15,145 nucleotides of DNA from an uncultured Oscillospiraceae bacterium (GCA_900548305.1 URJZ01000028.1:1-15145); one strand, 5' to 3'. Counted from the first letter of the stretch, positions 7,169-14,895 are shown. Translations and numbers: made by a program. The notes: a model not told the origin generated them from the letters alone.

Positions 7169-8422
7169 CTATATTTCCCATTGTGCCTGAGCAATGGCTG
7201 TTGCAGCCAAATACCCGGTAGAAAATGCGATTTGTAAATTAAATCCGCCTGTATAGGCATCTGCATCAATAACTTCTCCCGCAAAGTAAAGACCCTTAAC
7301 CAATTTAGACTCCATGGTCTTAGGAGAAATCTCTTTGACAGACACACCGCCTGAAGTAATGATTGCTTCATCAATAGGACGGAATCCCTTTATCATCACG
7401 TTGAATCCTTTTAACTCCTGCGCAAAACGACGTCTTTGCTCTTTTGTGATTTGATTGCATTTTTGATTTGGTGCAATTCCCGATTTTGCAACCATAATCG
7501 GAATTAATTTCCGAGGCAATAACGTTCCCAAAGAATTGATAAAATCTTTGTTTTGATTTTCTGCAAAATCTTTTTGCAATCTTTTATCCAATTGCTCTAA
7601 AGAAAGTGCGGGTTTCAAATCAATAGAAATTTGATAGCGATTTGTCTCCATGTTGCGCATATGACTGCTTGCGCTTAAAATCATAGGACCGGTCACACCA
7701 TAATGGGTAAACATCATCTCACCGAAATCGTCATAAATTTCTTTTTTCTGTTTTGTATCCGTCACATGAATCGCAACATTTTTCAGGGACAACCCTTGCA
7801 AGGCAGGACAATCTTTTCCGTTTGCAACAAGAGATACTAACGACGGACGCAGTTCCGTTACAGTGTGCCCTGCCTGCTGTGCAAGACGATACCCATCTCC
7901 TGTTGAGCCGGTAGCCGGGTATGACATTCCGCCACAAGCAATAACAACATGCTGACTAAAATACTCTGTTCCATCATCACATCTCACCCCTGTAACCGCC
8001 TGCTCTTGTATACACAATTCGGTTGCTACTGCCTGCCGAATCTGCACTCCGTTCTGTGTACAATAACCTTTCAAGGCATCTACCACATCAGAGGCTAGAT
8101 CAGACTGAGGAAATACTCGGTTGCCTCGTTCCGTTTTCACAGGAACACCTAAATTTTCAAAAAAACAAATGGCGTCCTGAGGTGTAAATTGAGAAATAGC
8201 GCTGTATAAAAAACGTCCGTTAGAAGGAATGGATGCAATGGCCGTTGGAACGTCACAATTATTTACAATATTGCATCTTCCTTTGCCCGTAATGCGCAAT
8301 TTTCTTCCAAGACGGCTGTTCTTTTCCAATAACAGCGTACGCAGTCCGTTTTGTGCTGCTGTACCTGCCGCCATCATACCTGCGGCACCGCCTCCCACGA
8401 TAATGACATCAAACTGATTCAC
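7169..8422 (-). CDS. HI0933/BaiN-type NAD(P)/FAD-dependent oxidoreductase
   Basis: A flavoprotein of the HI0933 (YhiN, BaiN) family. It has an N-terminal FAD-binding DVIIVGGGAAGMMAA, the family motif GKGRCNIVNN, GGMSYPATGSTGDGY, and the C-terminal block TSGGV...YFAGEVIDADAYTGGFN that completes the FAD site. The substrate of most members is unknown; BaiN acts in gut bile-acid metabolism, but this family match does not show that role here. Several starts are possible in frame: ATG at 8461, 8446 and 8434, and GTG at 8422. The GTG is preferred because it follows AAAGGTGG by 12 nt and places the Rossmann motif at the usual distance from the N-terminus, giving 417 residues. It overlaps the rpiR stop by 14 nt, consistent with coupling. 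The family often precedes cmk in Clostridia. Confidence 0.9.
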   Translation of the reverse strand: MNQFDVIIVGGGAAGMMAAGTAAQNGLRTLLLEKNSRLGRKLRITGKGRCNIVNNCDVPTAIASIPSNGRFLYSAISQFTPQDAICFFENLGVPVKTERGNRVFPQSDLASDVVDALKGYCTQNGVQIRQAVATELCIQEQAVTGVRCDDGTEYFSQHVVIACGGMSYPATGSTGDGYRLAQQAGHTVTELRPSLVSLVANGKDCPALQGLSLKNVAIHVTDTKQKKEIYDDFGEMMFTHYGVTGPMILSASSHMRNMETNRYQISIDLKPALSLEQLDKRLQKDFAENQNKDFINSLGTLLPRKLIPIMVAKSGIAPNQKCNQITKEQRRRFAQELKGFNVMIKGFRPIDEAIITSGGVSVKEISPKTMESKLVKGLYFAGEVIDADAYTGGFNLQIAFSTGYLAATAIAQAQWEI

Positions 8423-9290
8423 CTGGTTTTTCATCCACCTTTTCATAAACACCGTATTCATCCCAAATGGTTTCCAATGAGTGAAATACGTCTTTTACTT
8501 CATCTTTCTTCTTAATGGCACTTGCTACAATCAATGCATTAATTAAGCTCAAAGGTGCCACCAAAGAATCTACAAATGATGCCATTTCACTGCGAGCCAA
8601 CAATAAAAATTCTGCCGGTTCTGCCAATGGCGACAATACACTGTCAGTAATTGCCACTACTTTTGCACCGCGGTTAGACGCAAATTTCAGTGCTTTAACC
8701 GCTCTTTTAGAATAACGAGGAAAACTAATTCCAATGACAGCGTCTCTTTCATCTACATGAATCATTTGCTCAAATATTTCCGCTTCACTGGTAGCATTCA
8801 CCATCTGCACATTTTCAAACAGCAAATTAAAATAATAAGACATAAAGGAAGCAAGAGCGTGTGAGCTTCTTACCCCAATAATATAAATCTTTTTGGCAGA
8901 AACAATCGCGTCTACCGCTTCATAAAATAGTTCATGAGAAGTTTCTTCAATGGTTCTGCGAATAATATCAATATCTCGGTTTAACACAGCACTTAAAATT
9001 TGGTCGCTGGGACAGGATTTTTCTGTCATTTCCAAACGCTGTACAGAAGTCATGCGGCTGCGAATCATTTCTTGCATGGCACGCTGTAGTTCCGGATATC
9101 CCGCATAACCGATTTCCGTTGCAAAACGCACCACCGTAGATTCACTGACACCTACGGTTGCACCTAATTTGGCAGCAGTCATAAAAGCAACTTCATCATA
9201 ATGTTCTTCAATATAATTTGCAATTAAACGTTGTCCTTTTGAGAACTCAGGCATTTTATGCTGAATTCTGGCTGTAAGCTGATAATTCAT
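8409..9290 (-). CDS. MurR/RpiR-family transcriptional regulator
   Basis: A 293-residue regulator. It has an N-terminal HTH_6 domain whose recognition region is AAKLGATVGVSESTVVRF (about 39-56). A SIS domain follows (about 120-255, with IYIIGVRSSHALASF and GISFPRYSKRAVKAL), the fold that binds phosphosugars and aminosugar phosphates. Such proteins control sugar-phosphate, N-acetylmuramate or similar catabolism, often from adjacent genes. No sugar gene is adjacent here, so the ligand and targets are unknown; it may control the operon it heads. The ATG at 9290 follows GGGAGAAG at a short spacing. A 22-nt dyad lies 28 nt upstream of the start (9318-9339) and could be an autoregulatory operator. 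Confidence 0.92.
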   Translation of the reverse strand: MNYQLTARIQHKMPEFSKGQRLIANYIEEHYDEVAFMTAAKLGATVGVSESTVVRFATEIGYAGYPELQRAMQEMIRSRMTSVQRLEMTEKSCPSDQILSAVLNRDIDIIRRTIEETSHELFYEAVDAIVSAKKIYIIGVRSSHALASFMSYYFNLLFENVQMVNATSEAEIFEQMIHVDERDAVIGISFPRYSKRAVKALKFASNRGAKVVAITDSVLSPLAEPAEFLLLARSEMASFVDSLVAPLSLINALIVASAIKKKDEVKDVFHSLETIWDEYGVYEKVDEKPGESV

Positions 9291-9317
9291 TTCTTCTCCC
9301 TAAAATAACAACAATTA

Positions 9318-9339
9318 TTACAGATTACAAAATCTGTAA
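9318..9339. repeat. Perfect inverted repeat upstream of rpiR (candidate operator)
   Basis: Arms TTACAGATT and AATCTGTAA are separated by 4 nt. The stem is AT-rich and no T-tract follows it on either strand, so it is a poor terminator. Its place just before the ribosome binding site of rpiR makes an operator for that dimeric regulator a reasonable guess; a 5' UTR hairpin affecting translation is the alternative. Confidence 0.45.
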
Positions 9340-9360
9340 ATCATAACAACTAAAATGAAA

Positions 9361-9535
9361 TCAAAAAATTCAAATCGATGCAACGCTTCATCAAGCTCAC
9401 CTAAAATGTAGCTTGTAAGCGATTATAAGCCCGATGGAAGCATTCGCTCCTCACTATTTCAGCAAGAGTTATCTCTTCTTTCTGAAATGAGATATGATAC
9501 CCACCATCTTAGAAACGAGGACTTCATCATATGAG
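9361..9535 (-). ncRNA. Candidate structured noncoding RNA (raiA-motif-like)
   Basis: No gene covers this stretch, yet the minus strand holds an unusual density of complementary segments. They are ATATGAT 9526-9532 with ATCATAT 9492-9498; TTTCAG 9482-9487 with CTGAAA 9457-9462, capped by AAGAG-ATAA-CTCTT 9464-9477; GATGG 9504-9508 with CCATC 9433-9437; AGCGA 9444-9448 with TCGCT 9418-9422; AAGCT 9410-9414 with AGCTT 9393-9397; and AATGCTT 9438-9444 with AAGCGTT 9382-9388. Several cross, which implies pseudoknots or alternative folds. The region is also less AT-rich than its flanks. Size, phylum and complex fold suit the raiA motif, a Firmicutes/Actinobacteria RNA linked genetically to sporulation and aggregation, but that identification is from recall and no alignment was made. 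It could be a free RNA or a leader of rpiR. No 6S closing stem, T-box sequence or known riboswitch core was seen. Confidence 0.55.
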
Positions 9536-9539
9536 AAAC

Positions 9540-9558
9540 AAACTGATATATTCAGTTT
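9540..9558. repeat. 19-nt inverted repeat at the 5' side of the structured RNA
   Basis: AAACTGA and TCAGTTT flank TATAT. The dyad overlaps the candidate -10 box and transcription start, so it could be an operator or a small 5' hairpin. Nothing else supports a function. Confidence 0.35.
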
Positions 9559-9582
9559 AAAGGGTTATCTTGCAAAAATCAA
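9554..9582 (-). promoter_or_regulatory. Candidate promoter for the structured RNA / rpiR operon
   Basis: TTGATT (9577-9582) and TAAACT (9554-9559) are 17 nt apart on the minus strand, each matching the sigma-A consensus at 4 of 6 positions. A start near 9547 would begin just before the structured segment. A competing candidate lies upstream: TTGGAC at 9615-9620 and TATGAT at 9591-9596, 18 nt apart. The sequence cannot decide between them. Confidence 0.3.
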
Positions 9583-9640
9583 GGGAAAACATCATAAAAT
9601 TTCTGATTTTTGCAGTCCAAACTCACCCTTCTTGCAAAAA
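9571..9640. repeat. Three copies of TGCAAAAA in direct and inverted orientation
   Basis: TGCAAAAATCA (9571-9581) is repeated exactly in inverted orientation (9604-9614), with 22 nt between. A third copy in direct orientation, TCTTGCAAAAACCA (9630-9643), differs from the first (TCTTGCAAAAATCA, 9568-9581) at one base. The cluster lies between the terminator of the upstream unit and the structured RNA and overlaps candidate promoter boxes. It may be regulator binding sites or a remnant of duplication. Confidence 0.5.
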
Positions 9641-9659
9641 CCAGTATAATCACTTTCAT

Positions 9660-9692
9660 AAAAACAGCCGTCTGAAATTCAGACGGCCGTTA
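9660..9692 (-). terminator. Terminator built from two Neisseria-DUS-identical arms
   Basis: GCCGTCTGAA (9667-9676), one base, and TTCAGACGGC (9678-9687) form a perfect dyad just after the stop of the membrane protein gene. On the minus strand the GC-rich stem is followed by TGTTTTTATG, a short U-tract, so it is a terminator for the rightmost unknown unit. The arms equal the 10-mer DNA uptake sequence of Neisseria, in which inverted pairs also act as terminators; in this genome that is probably coincidence. Confidence 0.75.
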
Positions 9693-9694
9693 CA

Positions 9695-10237
9695 CTATTT
9701 TTTATTTTGAAACCATTTACGAAACACCCTATGTAATTGCTTAATATAAAACATAACCACACCGGTAATTGCAATATCGTAAATAAAAAATATCACATTT
9801 CCCGCAATCCAAAATACCCAAGGTAACGATACTCCGAATAAACTCAGACTATCTGCAGGAATGCTTAACAAATAAATTGCGATAAAGTATGCAGATACAA
9901 TCGCCGCATTAAACACAGCATATTTCAGTACCCATTGTACAATTTTATTTTTTAAACGTTCAATCAGCGCTTTCAAAATGGGGTAATAGCCGAAGAATAT
10001 CACATAAAGCAGAGCCGCTTGTTTGTCCGGAACAAAAAACACAGACAAAATAGCAACAACAGCAAATGTTGGCCAAGCCCATCTTGCTCCCATTTCAATG
10101 ACAATCATAATCATCAGCAAACCCGCTAAAGCCGGCAGCGCAAACGTTGCCATAGGCAGCAATGCGGTTAAAAACATAAGTGCAAGCCCCAAACCTGCCA
10201 ATACACCGCAAAATGCAACCCGTATTGTATGATTCAC
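9695..10237 (-). CDS. Small polytopic membrane protein, function unknown
   Basis: A 180-residue protein with five or six hydrophobic segments (about 7-30, 32-50, 54-69, 73-90, 105-127, 138-165), short loops and a basic C-terminus (KQLHRVFRKWFQNKK) that should stay in the cytoplasm. The all-helical form and size recall ECF-transporter S-components or similar carriers, but no motif identifies it. The start is GTG at 10237, directly after AGGAGGGGG at a spacing of about 5. It begins 23 nt after the J-domain gene and closes the unit at the terminator 9667-9687, so it is likely co-expressed with the two unknown genes before it. Confidence 0.75.
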   Translation of the reverse strand: MNHTIRVAFCGVLAGLGLALMFLTALLPMATFALPALAGLLMIMIVIEMGARWAWPTFAVVAILSVFFVPDKQAALLYVIFFGYYPILKALIERLKNKIVQWVLKYAVFNAAIVSAYFIAIYLLSIPADSLSLFGVSLPWVFWIAGNVIFFIYDIAITGVVMFYIKQLHRVFRKWFQNKK

Positions 10238-10260
10238 TCTTGCCCCCTCCTATGCTTTTA

Positions 10261-10899
10261 TTAACAACAGCGAATCATATCGCCACCAAAACATTCGCAA
10301 CAACAGTCAGCACACAGCAAACCACTGCAAACGTCACAACCACTGCATCCGCCTTGACGCGGTGCTCCACCGGGATTATACCCTCCGTAGGCACCTGTAC
10401 GTTGATTTTTAATTTGATTATAAGCGGCCGAGTATTCAGGGTTAGACGGATCCATATCACATGCTTTTGCAAAGTGATTATAAGCTTCTTCCATCCAACC
10501 ACGTTTATAAAGAACTGTTCCTTTTAAAAAGTACCACTCTGCATTTCTGCTGTCTGTAGGTACACCATTTAAAATTTGCTCGGCATCAGCAATACGACCC
10601 GCCATAATCAAATTACGAACGTCTGCAAAATTTGAATTTGGATTACTGTAGTTTGGATTGTATCCACTGCTGTAACCCTGTGAAGAATTACCGCCTTTTT
10701 TACGGTTTTTGCGCTCATTCATAATTTGATCGTATGCTTCATTGACCTCTTTCATTTTTTCGTTGGCCAAATCTGCAATCGGGCTTCCCTGATAATTATC
10801 CGGGTGATATTTTTTCGCCATTTCACGATAAGCTTCTTTTACCTGCTCATCCGTTGCATCACGAGAGATGCCTAACACTTTATATGGATCCGACATCAT
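10261..10899 (-). CDS. J-domain protein with cysteine-rich C-terminus
   Basis: A 212-residue co-chaperone-like protein. Residues 4 to about 62 are a J domain (DPYKVLGISRDATDEQVKEA, HPD at 32-34), which recruits and stimulates DnaK. A Gly/Asn/Ser-rich linker and a TPR-like helical region (about 95-160, with WYFLKGTVLYKRGWMEEAYNHF) follow. The last 29 residues hold ten cysteines, including CCCEC and a final CC, suggesting metal binding, an Fe-S site or lipid/thiol modification. It lacks the CXXCXGXG zinc repeats of true DnaJ. The start is the first ATG of MMSDPY at 10899, preceded by AAAAAGGAGAACC; a longer in-frame start at 10950 lies inside the upstream gene. It overlaps that DUF5685 gene by 20 nt, so the two are translationally coupled. 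Client and partner are unknown. Confidence 0.9.
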   Translation of the reverse strand: MMSDPYKVLGISRDATDEQVKEAYREMAKKYHPDNYQGSPIADLANEKMKEVNEAYDQIMNERKNRKKGGNSSQGYSSGYNPNYSNPNSNFADVRNLIMAGRIADAEQILNGVPTDSRNAEWYFLKGTVLYKRGWMEEAYNHFAKACDMDPSNPEYSAAYNQIKNQRTGAYGGYNPGGAPRQGGCSGCDVCSGLLCADCCCECFGGDMIRCC

Positions 10900-11773
10900 G
10901 GTTCTCCTTTTTGAACAATAATTCCTTTTGCATTTGAGGTAAACCTTCAAAAATAATATTATGAATAATCGGCTCGAAATGATAAATCTCCATTAAATGA
11001 TACGAACCGACCACTTGTGATAATACCGCATTTAGCGATTCATTGCAATAGCTTTTTACTTGTTTTATCTCTTCCTGGGTACTTTCTTTGGATAAACCAA
11101 ACTTTAAAACAAAAGGATTGAAAGCATTTTCTTTGATATCTTTTTCAATATCGTCTGCCGCATCAATGGTATATACCCATTTTCCCAAAAAATAACCGAA
11201 ATTTTGTAATACCCGTGTTAATATTTCATCCGCGGGAGAAATCATGGCAAAAGTTCGCGCCAACATTTGTGCTGTAGGCTCTGCACAGGCATCCAAACAA
11301 GGATTTTCTTCTTTTTCTACCTGTGACTGGGTTGCTATTGTTTCATCCAACACTTTTTTCAGTTCCGGGTATTTTTTTGCAGCTTTTTTATTGGCACCGG
11401 CAACCAAAGGTAATACTAAATATGCTTTTAATTTTCCGCCAAAACCTGAATCTTCAATATCATCACGAATTTTTTGATAAGTCATCATTACAGTAAGCGC
11501 TGATGCAAACTCAAAATTAGTTTGACCACTGGTACAGTAATTACACTTTTTCAAAGGATTAAATACACATTTTCCGGGTTGAAACGGCGTGCACTCCTTC
11601 TCAAGCCCCAGCATCATCAGCACCAAGAAGGTACTGTCATAACTCAGAGCAAAGCGAGAAGCAATCCCGTATTCTTTCCCCATGCGCTTACATAACGAAC
11701 AGTAAATGCCTTTATACTGGTCATATTCACGTACTTTTAATTCCGGTATCTTCGGTCTAATATAACCAAACAA
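10880..11773 (-). CDS. DUF5685-family protein
   Basis: Resembles the DUF5685 family of uncharacterised clostridial proteins, which begin MFGYI and carry an early YCxLC motif. Here LFGYIRPKIPELKVREY leads into YCSLCKRMG, followed by further cysteines in CVFNPLKKCNYC. The protein is mostly helical. Counted from the TTG start it has Asp-rich DDIED at 104-108 and DAADDIEKD at 204-212, an arrangement reminiscent of all-alpha isoprenoid synthases; that is inference only. Two starts are possible: ATG at 11785, which abuts the AAGG of the ribosome binding site and is too close, and TTG at 11773, which lies 8 nt after AAGGATGG and gives the family N-terminus (297 residues). The TTG is preferred. It heads a unit with the Cys-rich J protein, whose start it overlaps by 20 nt. 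Confidence 0.82.
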   Translation of the reverse strand: MFGYIRPKIPELKVREYDQYKGIYCSLCKRMGKEYGIASRFALSYDSTFLVLMMLGLEKECTPFQPGKCVFNPLKKCNYCTSGQTNFEFASALTVMMTYQKIRDDIEDSGFGGKLKAYLVLPLVAGANKKAAKKYPELKKVLDETIATQSQVEKEENPCLDACAEPTAQMLARTFAMISPADEILTRVLQNFGYFLGKWVYTIDAADDIEKDIKENAFNPFVLKFGLSKESTQEEIKQVKSYCNESLNAVLSQVVGSYHLMEIYHFEPIIHNIIFEGLPQMQKELLFKKENHDVGSI

Positions 11774-11785
11774 GTACAAAACCAT

Positions 11786-12025
11786 CCTTATTTTATAATA
11801 TACAATTTATTCTACTATATTCTTATATCTCATTTAATTAACAATATGTAAATTTTCTTACAGAAAGCGTGCTTTTCTTAGCTAAAATATGATATTTTAT
11901 GGAACTATACTCAAAAATGCGGAATAATAACTATTATATGAAGTTTTTTAATATTTCTTTATTCATAAAAAAAGAAAAGCATTCATGTTTAACAATATAT
12001 CTACAAAACATATGAACTTTAAAAT
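11786..12025. other. AT-rich intergenic region
   Basis: This gap between the uvrA terminator and the DUF5685 gene must hold the promoter of the unknown unit. A weak candidate on the minus strand is TTTACA followed after 17 nt by GATATA, upstream of 11786. An imperfect hairpin, AGAAAGC with GCTTTTCT, lies near 11861-11878. No gene or conserved RNA was seen. Confidence 0.4.
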
Positions 12026-12058
12026 AAAAAGGAAAGCCAAATATCAGCTTTCCTTTTT
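12026..12058 (-). terminator. Rho-independent terminator after uvrA
   Basis: GGAAAGC (12031-12037) pairs with GCTTTCC (12047-12053) around a 9-nt loop. The flanking A5 and T5 extend the stem, and on the minus strand a T-rich tail follows. It lies immediately after the uvrA stop at 12060. Confidence 0.9.
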
Positions 12059-12059
12059 A

Positions 12060-14882
12060 TTATTGCAAGTATTTCTTCAGATACTGTCCTGTGTAAGATG
12101 ATTCCACTGTTGCTATTTTCTCAGGTGTTCCCTGTGCTACAATGGTACCTCCGTTATTACCGCCTTCAGGACCAATATCAATAATATGGTCTGCTGTCTT
12201 AATTAAGTCTAGGTTATGCTCAATGACAACAACCGTATTCCCAGAATCTACTAACTTTTGCAGCACATTAATTAACATATGCACATCTGCAATATGCAGC
12301 CCTGTGGTCGGTTCGTCCAAGATATAAATAGTGCGACCTGTAGAACGTTTGGATAGTTCCGTAGCCAACTTCACACGTTGAGCTTCACCGCCGGACAACG
12401 TAGTGGAAGGCTGACCGATTTTAATATATCCCAAACCAACTTCCTGTAATGTTTTCAGTTTGCGTTGAATTTTAGGAATATTTGAGAAAAATTCCAATCC
12501 TTCTTCTACAGTCATATCCAGTACATCAGAGATACTTTTTCCTTTGTATTTAATCTCTAAAGTTTCACGATTATATCGTTTGCCTTTACATACATCGCAA
12601 GGAACATAAATATCAGGTAAAAAGTGCATTTCTATTTTTAAGATACCATCGCCTTGACAAGCTTCGCACCGTCCGCCTTTGACATTAAACGAAAATCTAC
12701 CTGCATTAAAACCACGTATCTTAGCATCCTGTGTGGATGCGTACAATTCACGAATATCCGTGAATAGTCCTGTATATGTCGCAGGATTGGAACGCGGTGT
12801 TCTGCCGATTGGAGATTGATTGATTTGAATGACCTTATCAAGTTCTTCCACACCTTTGATATCTTTAAATTTGCCCGGCTTTGTTTTTGCACCATTCAAA
12901 TGAGAAGCCAAATATTTATATAAAATTTCATTGACCAAAGATGATTTTCCTGAACCTGACACACCTGTGACGCACACCAATTCACCCAAAGGAATATCCA
13001 CATTGATATTCTTTAAATTGTTTTGAGCCGCACCAATAATTTTCAGTTTTTTCCCATTGCCTTTGCGGCGTTTTTCAGGCACTTCCACTTTCTTGCGTCC
13101 ACTCAAATACTGACCTGTGATGGAATCTTCGGATTTTAATATAGCGGCTACTTTTCCGTTAAACACAACATTTCCGCCGTGCACACCGGCTCCGGGACCA
13201 ATATCTATAATATGATCCGCAGCCAACATAGTATCTTCATCATGTTCTACCACAATAACAGTATTACCTAAATCACGCAGATGACGCAATGTTCCCAACA
13301 GTTTATCATTATCTCTTTGATGCAGTCCAATACTTGGTTCGTCCAAAATGTACAGCACACCCATGAGAGAAGAACCAATTTGTGTTGCCAAACGAATTCG
13401 TTGGCTTTCGCCGCCGGAAAGTGTTCCCGAGGAACGTGACAGCGTTAAATATTCCAAACCAACGCTGTTTAAAAATCCAAGACGTTCTTTAATTTCTTTC
13501 AAGATAGAAGCAGCAATGAACATCTCACGTTCTGTCAGTTGCAAATTATTTACAAATTCCAATGCTTCTGTAATGGATTTATCACAAAATTCGCTGATAT
13601 TGATACCACCGACTGTAACAGACAAACTTTCAGGTGATAAGCGTCTGCCATGACATTGATCACAAGGAATCGCACTCATATAAGATTCTATTTCTTCTTT
13701 AATCCAATTGCTTTGCGTTTCTCTAAAGCGGCGTTCCAAATTGTTAATGATACCTTCAAATTCTGTCTTATACTTTCCTGTACCGTATTCATTGGTACGT
13801 TCGATTTCAATTTTTTCTCCTTTGGTACCGTATAATAAAATATCCACTATTTCGTCAGAAAGGTCAGCAATCGGTGTATCCAAGGAAAAATTATACTGCT
13901 TTGCCAGTGCTTTCATGTACATAGCCGCAATGGTACTGCCTTCCATAGCCCAACCACTAGCTTTCAGACCGCCCTGATTGATAGAAAGTTTGCGGTCAGG
14001 CAAAATCAAATCAGGGTCTATTTTCATAAATACACCAAGACCCGTACATTTCTCGCAGGCGCCAAAGGGATTGTTAAAAGAAAACATACGCGGCGTCAAT
14101 TCTTCAATACTAATTCCATGTTCCGGACAAGCATAGTTTTGCGAAAACATCATATCTTCCCCATCAATGACGTTTATCATAATGAGTCCGCCTGTAAGTC
14201 CCGATGCAATTTCAATGGAGTCTGCAAGACGAGACTTCATATCTTGCTGAATTACCAGGCGGTCTACCACAATTTCAATGGTATGTTTTTTGTTCTTCTC
14301 TAATTTAATTTCTTCGGATAAATCATAAATAATCCCGTCAACTCGCACGCGCACGTATCCGGCTTTTCTTGCCGCTTCGAATTCTTTTACGTGCTCCCCT
14401 TTTCTTCCACGTACAACAGGAGCCAGTACTTGTATTTTCGTGCGCTCTTTCAATTCCATCACATGGTCTACAATCTGGTCAATGGTCTGCTGTTTGATTT
14501 CTCTACCGCAGACAGGACAGTGTGGAATGCCGATTCTGGCATACAGCAAACGCAAATAGTCATAAATTTCCGTTACCGTGCCCACAGTGGAACGCGGATT
14601 TTTAGATGTAGTTTTTTGGTCAATGGAGATAGCAGGAGACAGCCCATCAATATAGTCCACATCCGGTTTTTCCATTTGCCCTAAAAACTGGCGTGCATAA
14701 GAAGACAAAGATTCTACATACCTTCTCTGCCCTTCCGCATAAATGGTATCAAATGCCAAAGAAGATTTTCCCGAGCCTGACAATCCTGTAATCACAACCA
14801 GTTGATCTCTCGGGATTTCAATATCAATATTTTTCAGGTTGTGCTCTCTTGCACCTTTGACCTGAATACTTTTCATAGACAC
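12060..14882 (-). CDS. uvrA: Excinuclease ABC subunit A
   Basis: DNA damage sensor of nucleotide excision repair. As a dimeric ABC ATPase it loads UvrB at lesions. The 940 residues contain two ATPase modules. The first has Walker A GLSGSGKSS (33-41) and the later signature LSGGESQRIRLA with Walker B LYILDEPSIGLH. The second has Walker A GVSGSGKSS, signature LSGGEAQRVKLA and Walker B IYILDEPTTGLH. The C-terminal zinc finger is CEAC...CDVC. The first zinc module reads CPEH...CEKC, with His in place of the second Cys. The start is GTG at 14882, 7 nt after AGGAGG; an ATG at 14957 would add 25 residues inside uvrB without support. It follows uvrB by 13 nt as one operon and is probably LexA-controlled with it from outside the window. 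Confidence 0.98.
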   Translation of the reverse strand: MSMKSIQVKGAREHNLKNIDIEIPRDQLVVITGLSGSGKSSLAFDTIYAEGQRRYVESLSSYARQFLGQMEKPDVDYIDGLSPAISIDQKTTSKNPRSTVGTVTEIYDYLRLLYARIGIPHCPVCGREIKQQTIDQIVDHVMELKERTKIQVLAPVVRGRKGEHVKEFEAARKAGYVRVRVDGIIYDLSEEIKLEKNKKHTIEIVVDRLVIQQDMKSRLADSIEIASGLTGGLIMINVIDGEDMMFSQNYACPEHGISIEELTPRMFSFNNPFGACEKCTGLGVFMKIDPDLILPDRKLSINQGGLKASGWAMEGSTIAAMYMKALAKQYNFSLDTPIADLSDEIVDILLYGTKGEKIEIERTNEYGTGKYKTEFEGIINNLERRFRETQSNWIKEEIESYMSAIPCDQCHGRRLSPESLSVTVGGINISEFCDKSITEALEFVNNLQLTEREMFIAASILKEIKERLGFLNSVGLEYLTLSRSSGTLSGGESQRIRLATQIGSSLMGVLYILDEPSIGLHQRDNDKLLGTLRHLRDLGNTVIVVEHDEDTMLAADHIIDIGPGAGVHGGNVVFNGKVAAILKSEDSITGQYLSGRKKVEVPEKRRKGNGKKLKIIGAAQNNLKNINVDIPLGELVCVTGVSGSGKSSLVNEILYKYLASHLNGAKTKPGKFKDIKGVEELDKVIQINQSPIGRTPRSNPATYTGLFTDIRELYASTQDAKIRGFNAGRFSFNVKGGRCEACQGDGILKIEMHFLPDIYVPCDVCKGKRYNRETLEIKYKGKSISDVLDMTVEEGLEFFSNIPKIQRKLKTLQEVGLGYIKIGQPSTTLSGGEAQRVKLATELSKRSTGRTIYILDEPTTGLHIADVHMLINVLQKLVDSGNTVVVIEHNLDLIKTADHIIDIGPEGGNNGGTIVAQGTPEKIATVESSYTGQYLKKYLQ

Positions 14883-14895
14883 AGCTTTGCCTCCT

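Noticed and set aside
7147..7374. Second minus-strand frame inside the flavoprotein gene
   Set aside because: It is a shadow of the FAD-binding C-terminus in another frame.
9490..9510. GGTGGGTATC as a T-box sequence on the minus strand
   Set aside because: It lacks the TGGNACCGCG core, no terminator-antiterminator pair follows and no aminoacyl-tRNA or amino acid gene is downstream.
9361..9540. 6S RNA
   Set aside because: The ends do not form the closing stem of the long 6S hairpin; short, crossing helices dominate instead.
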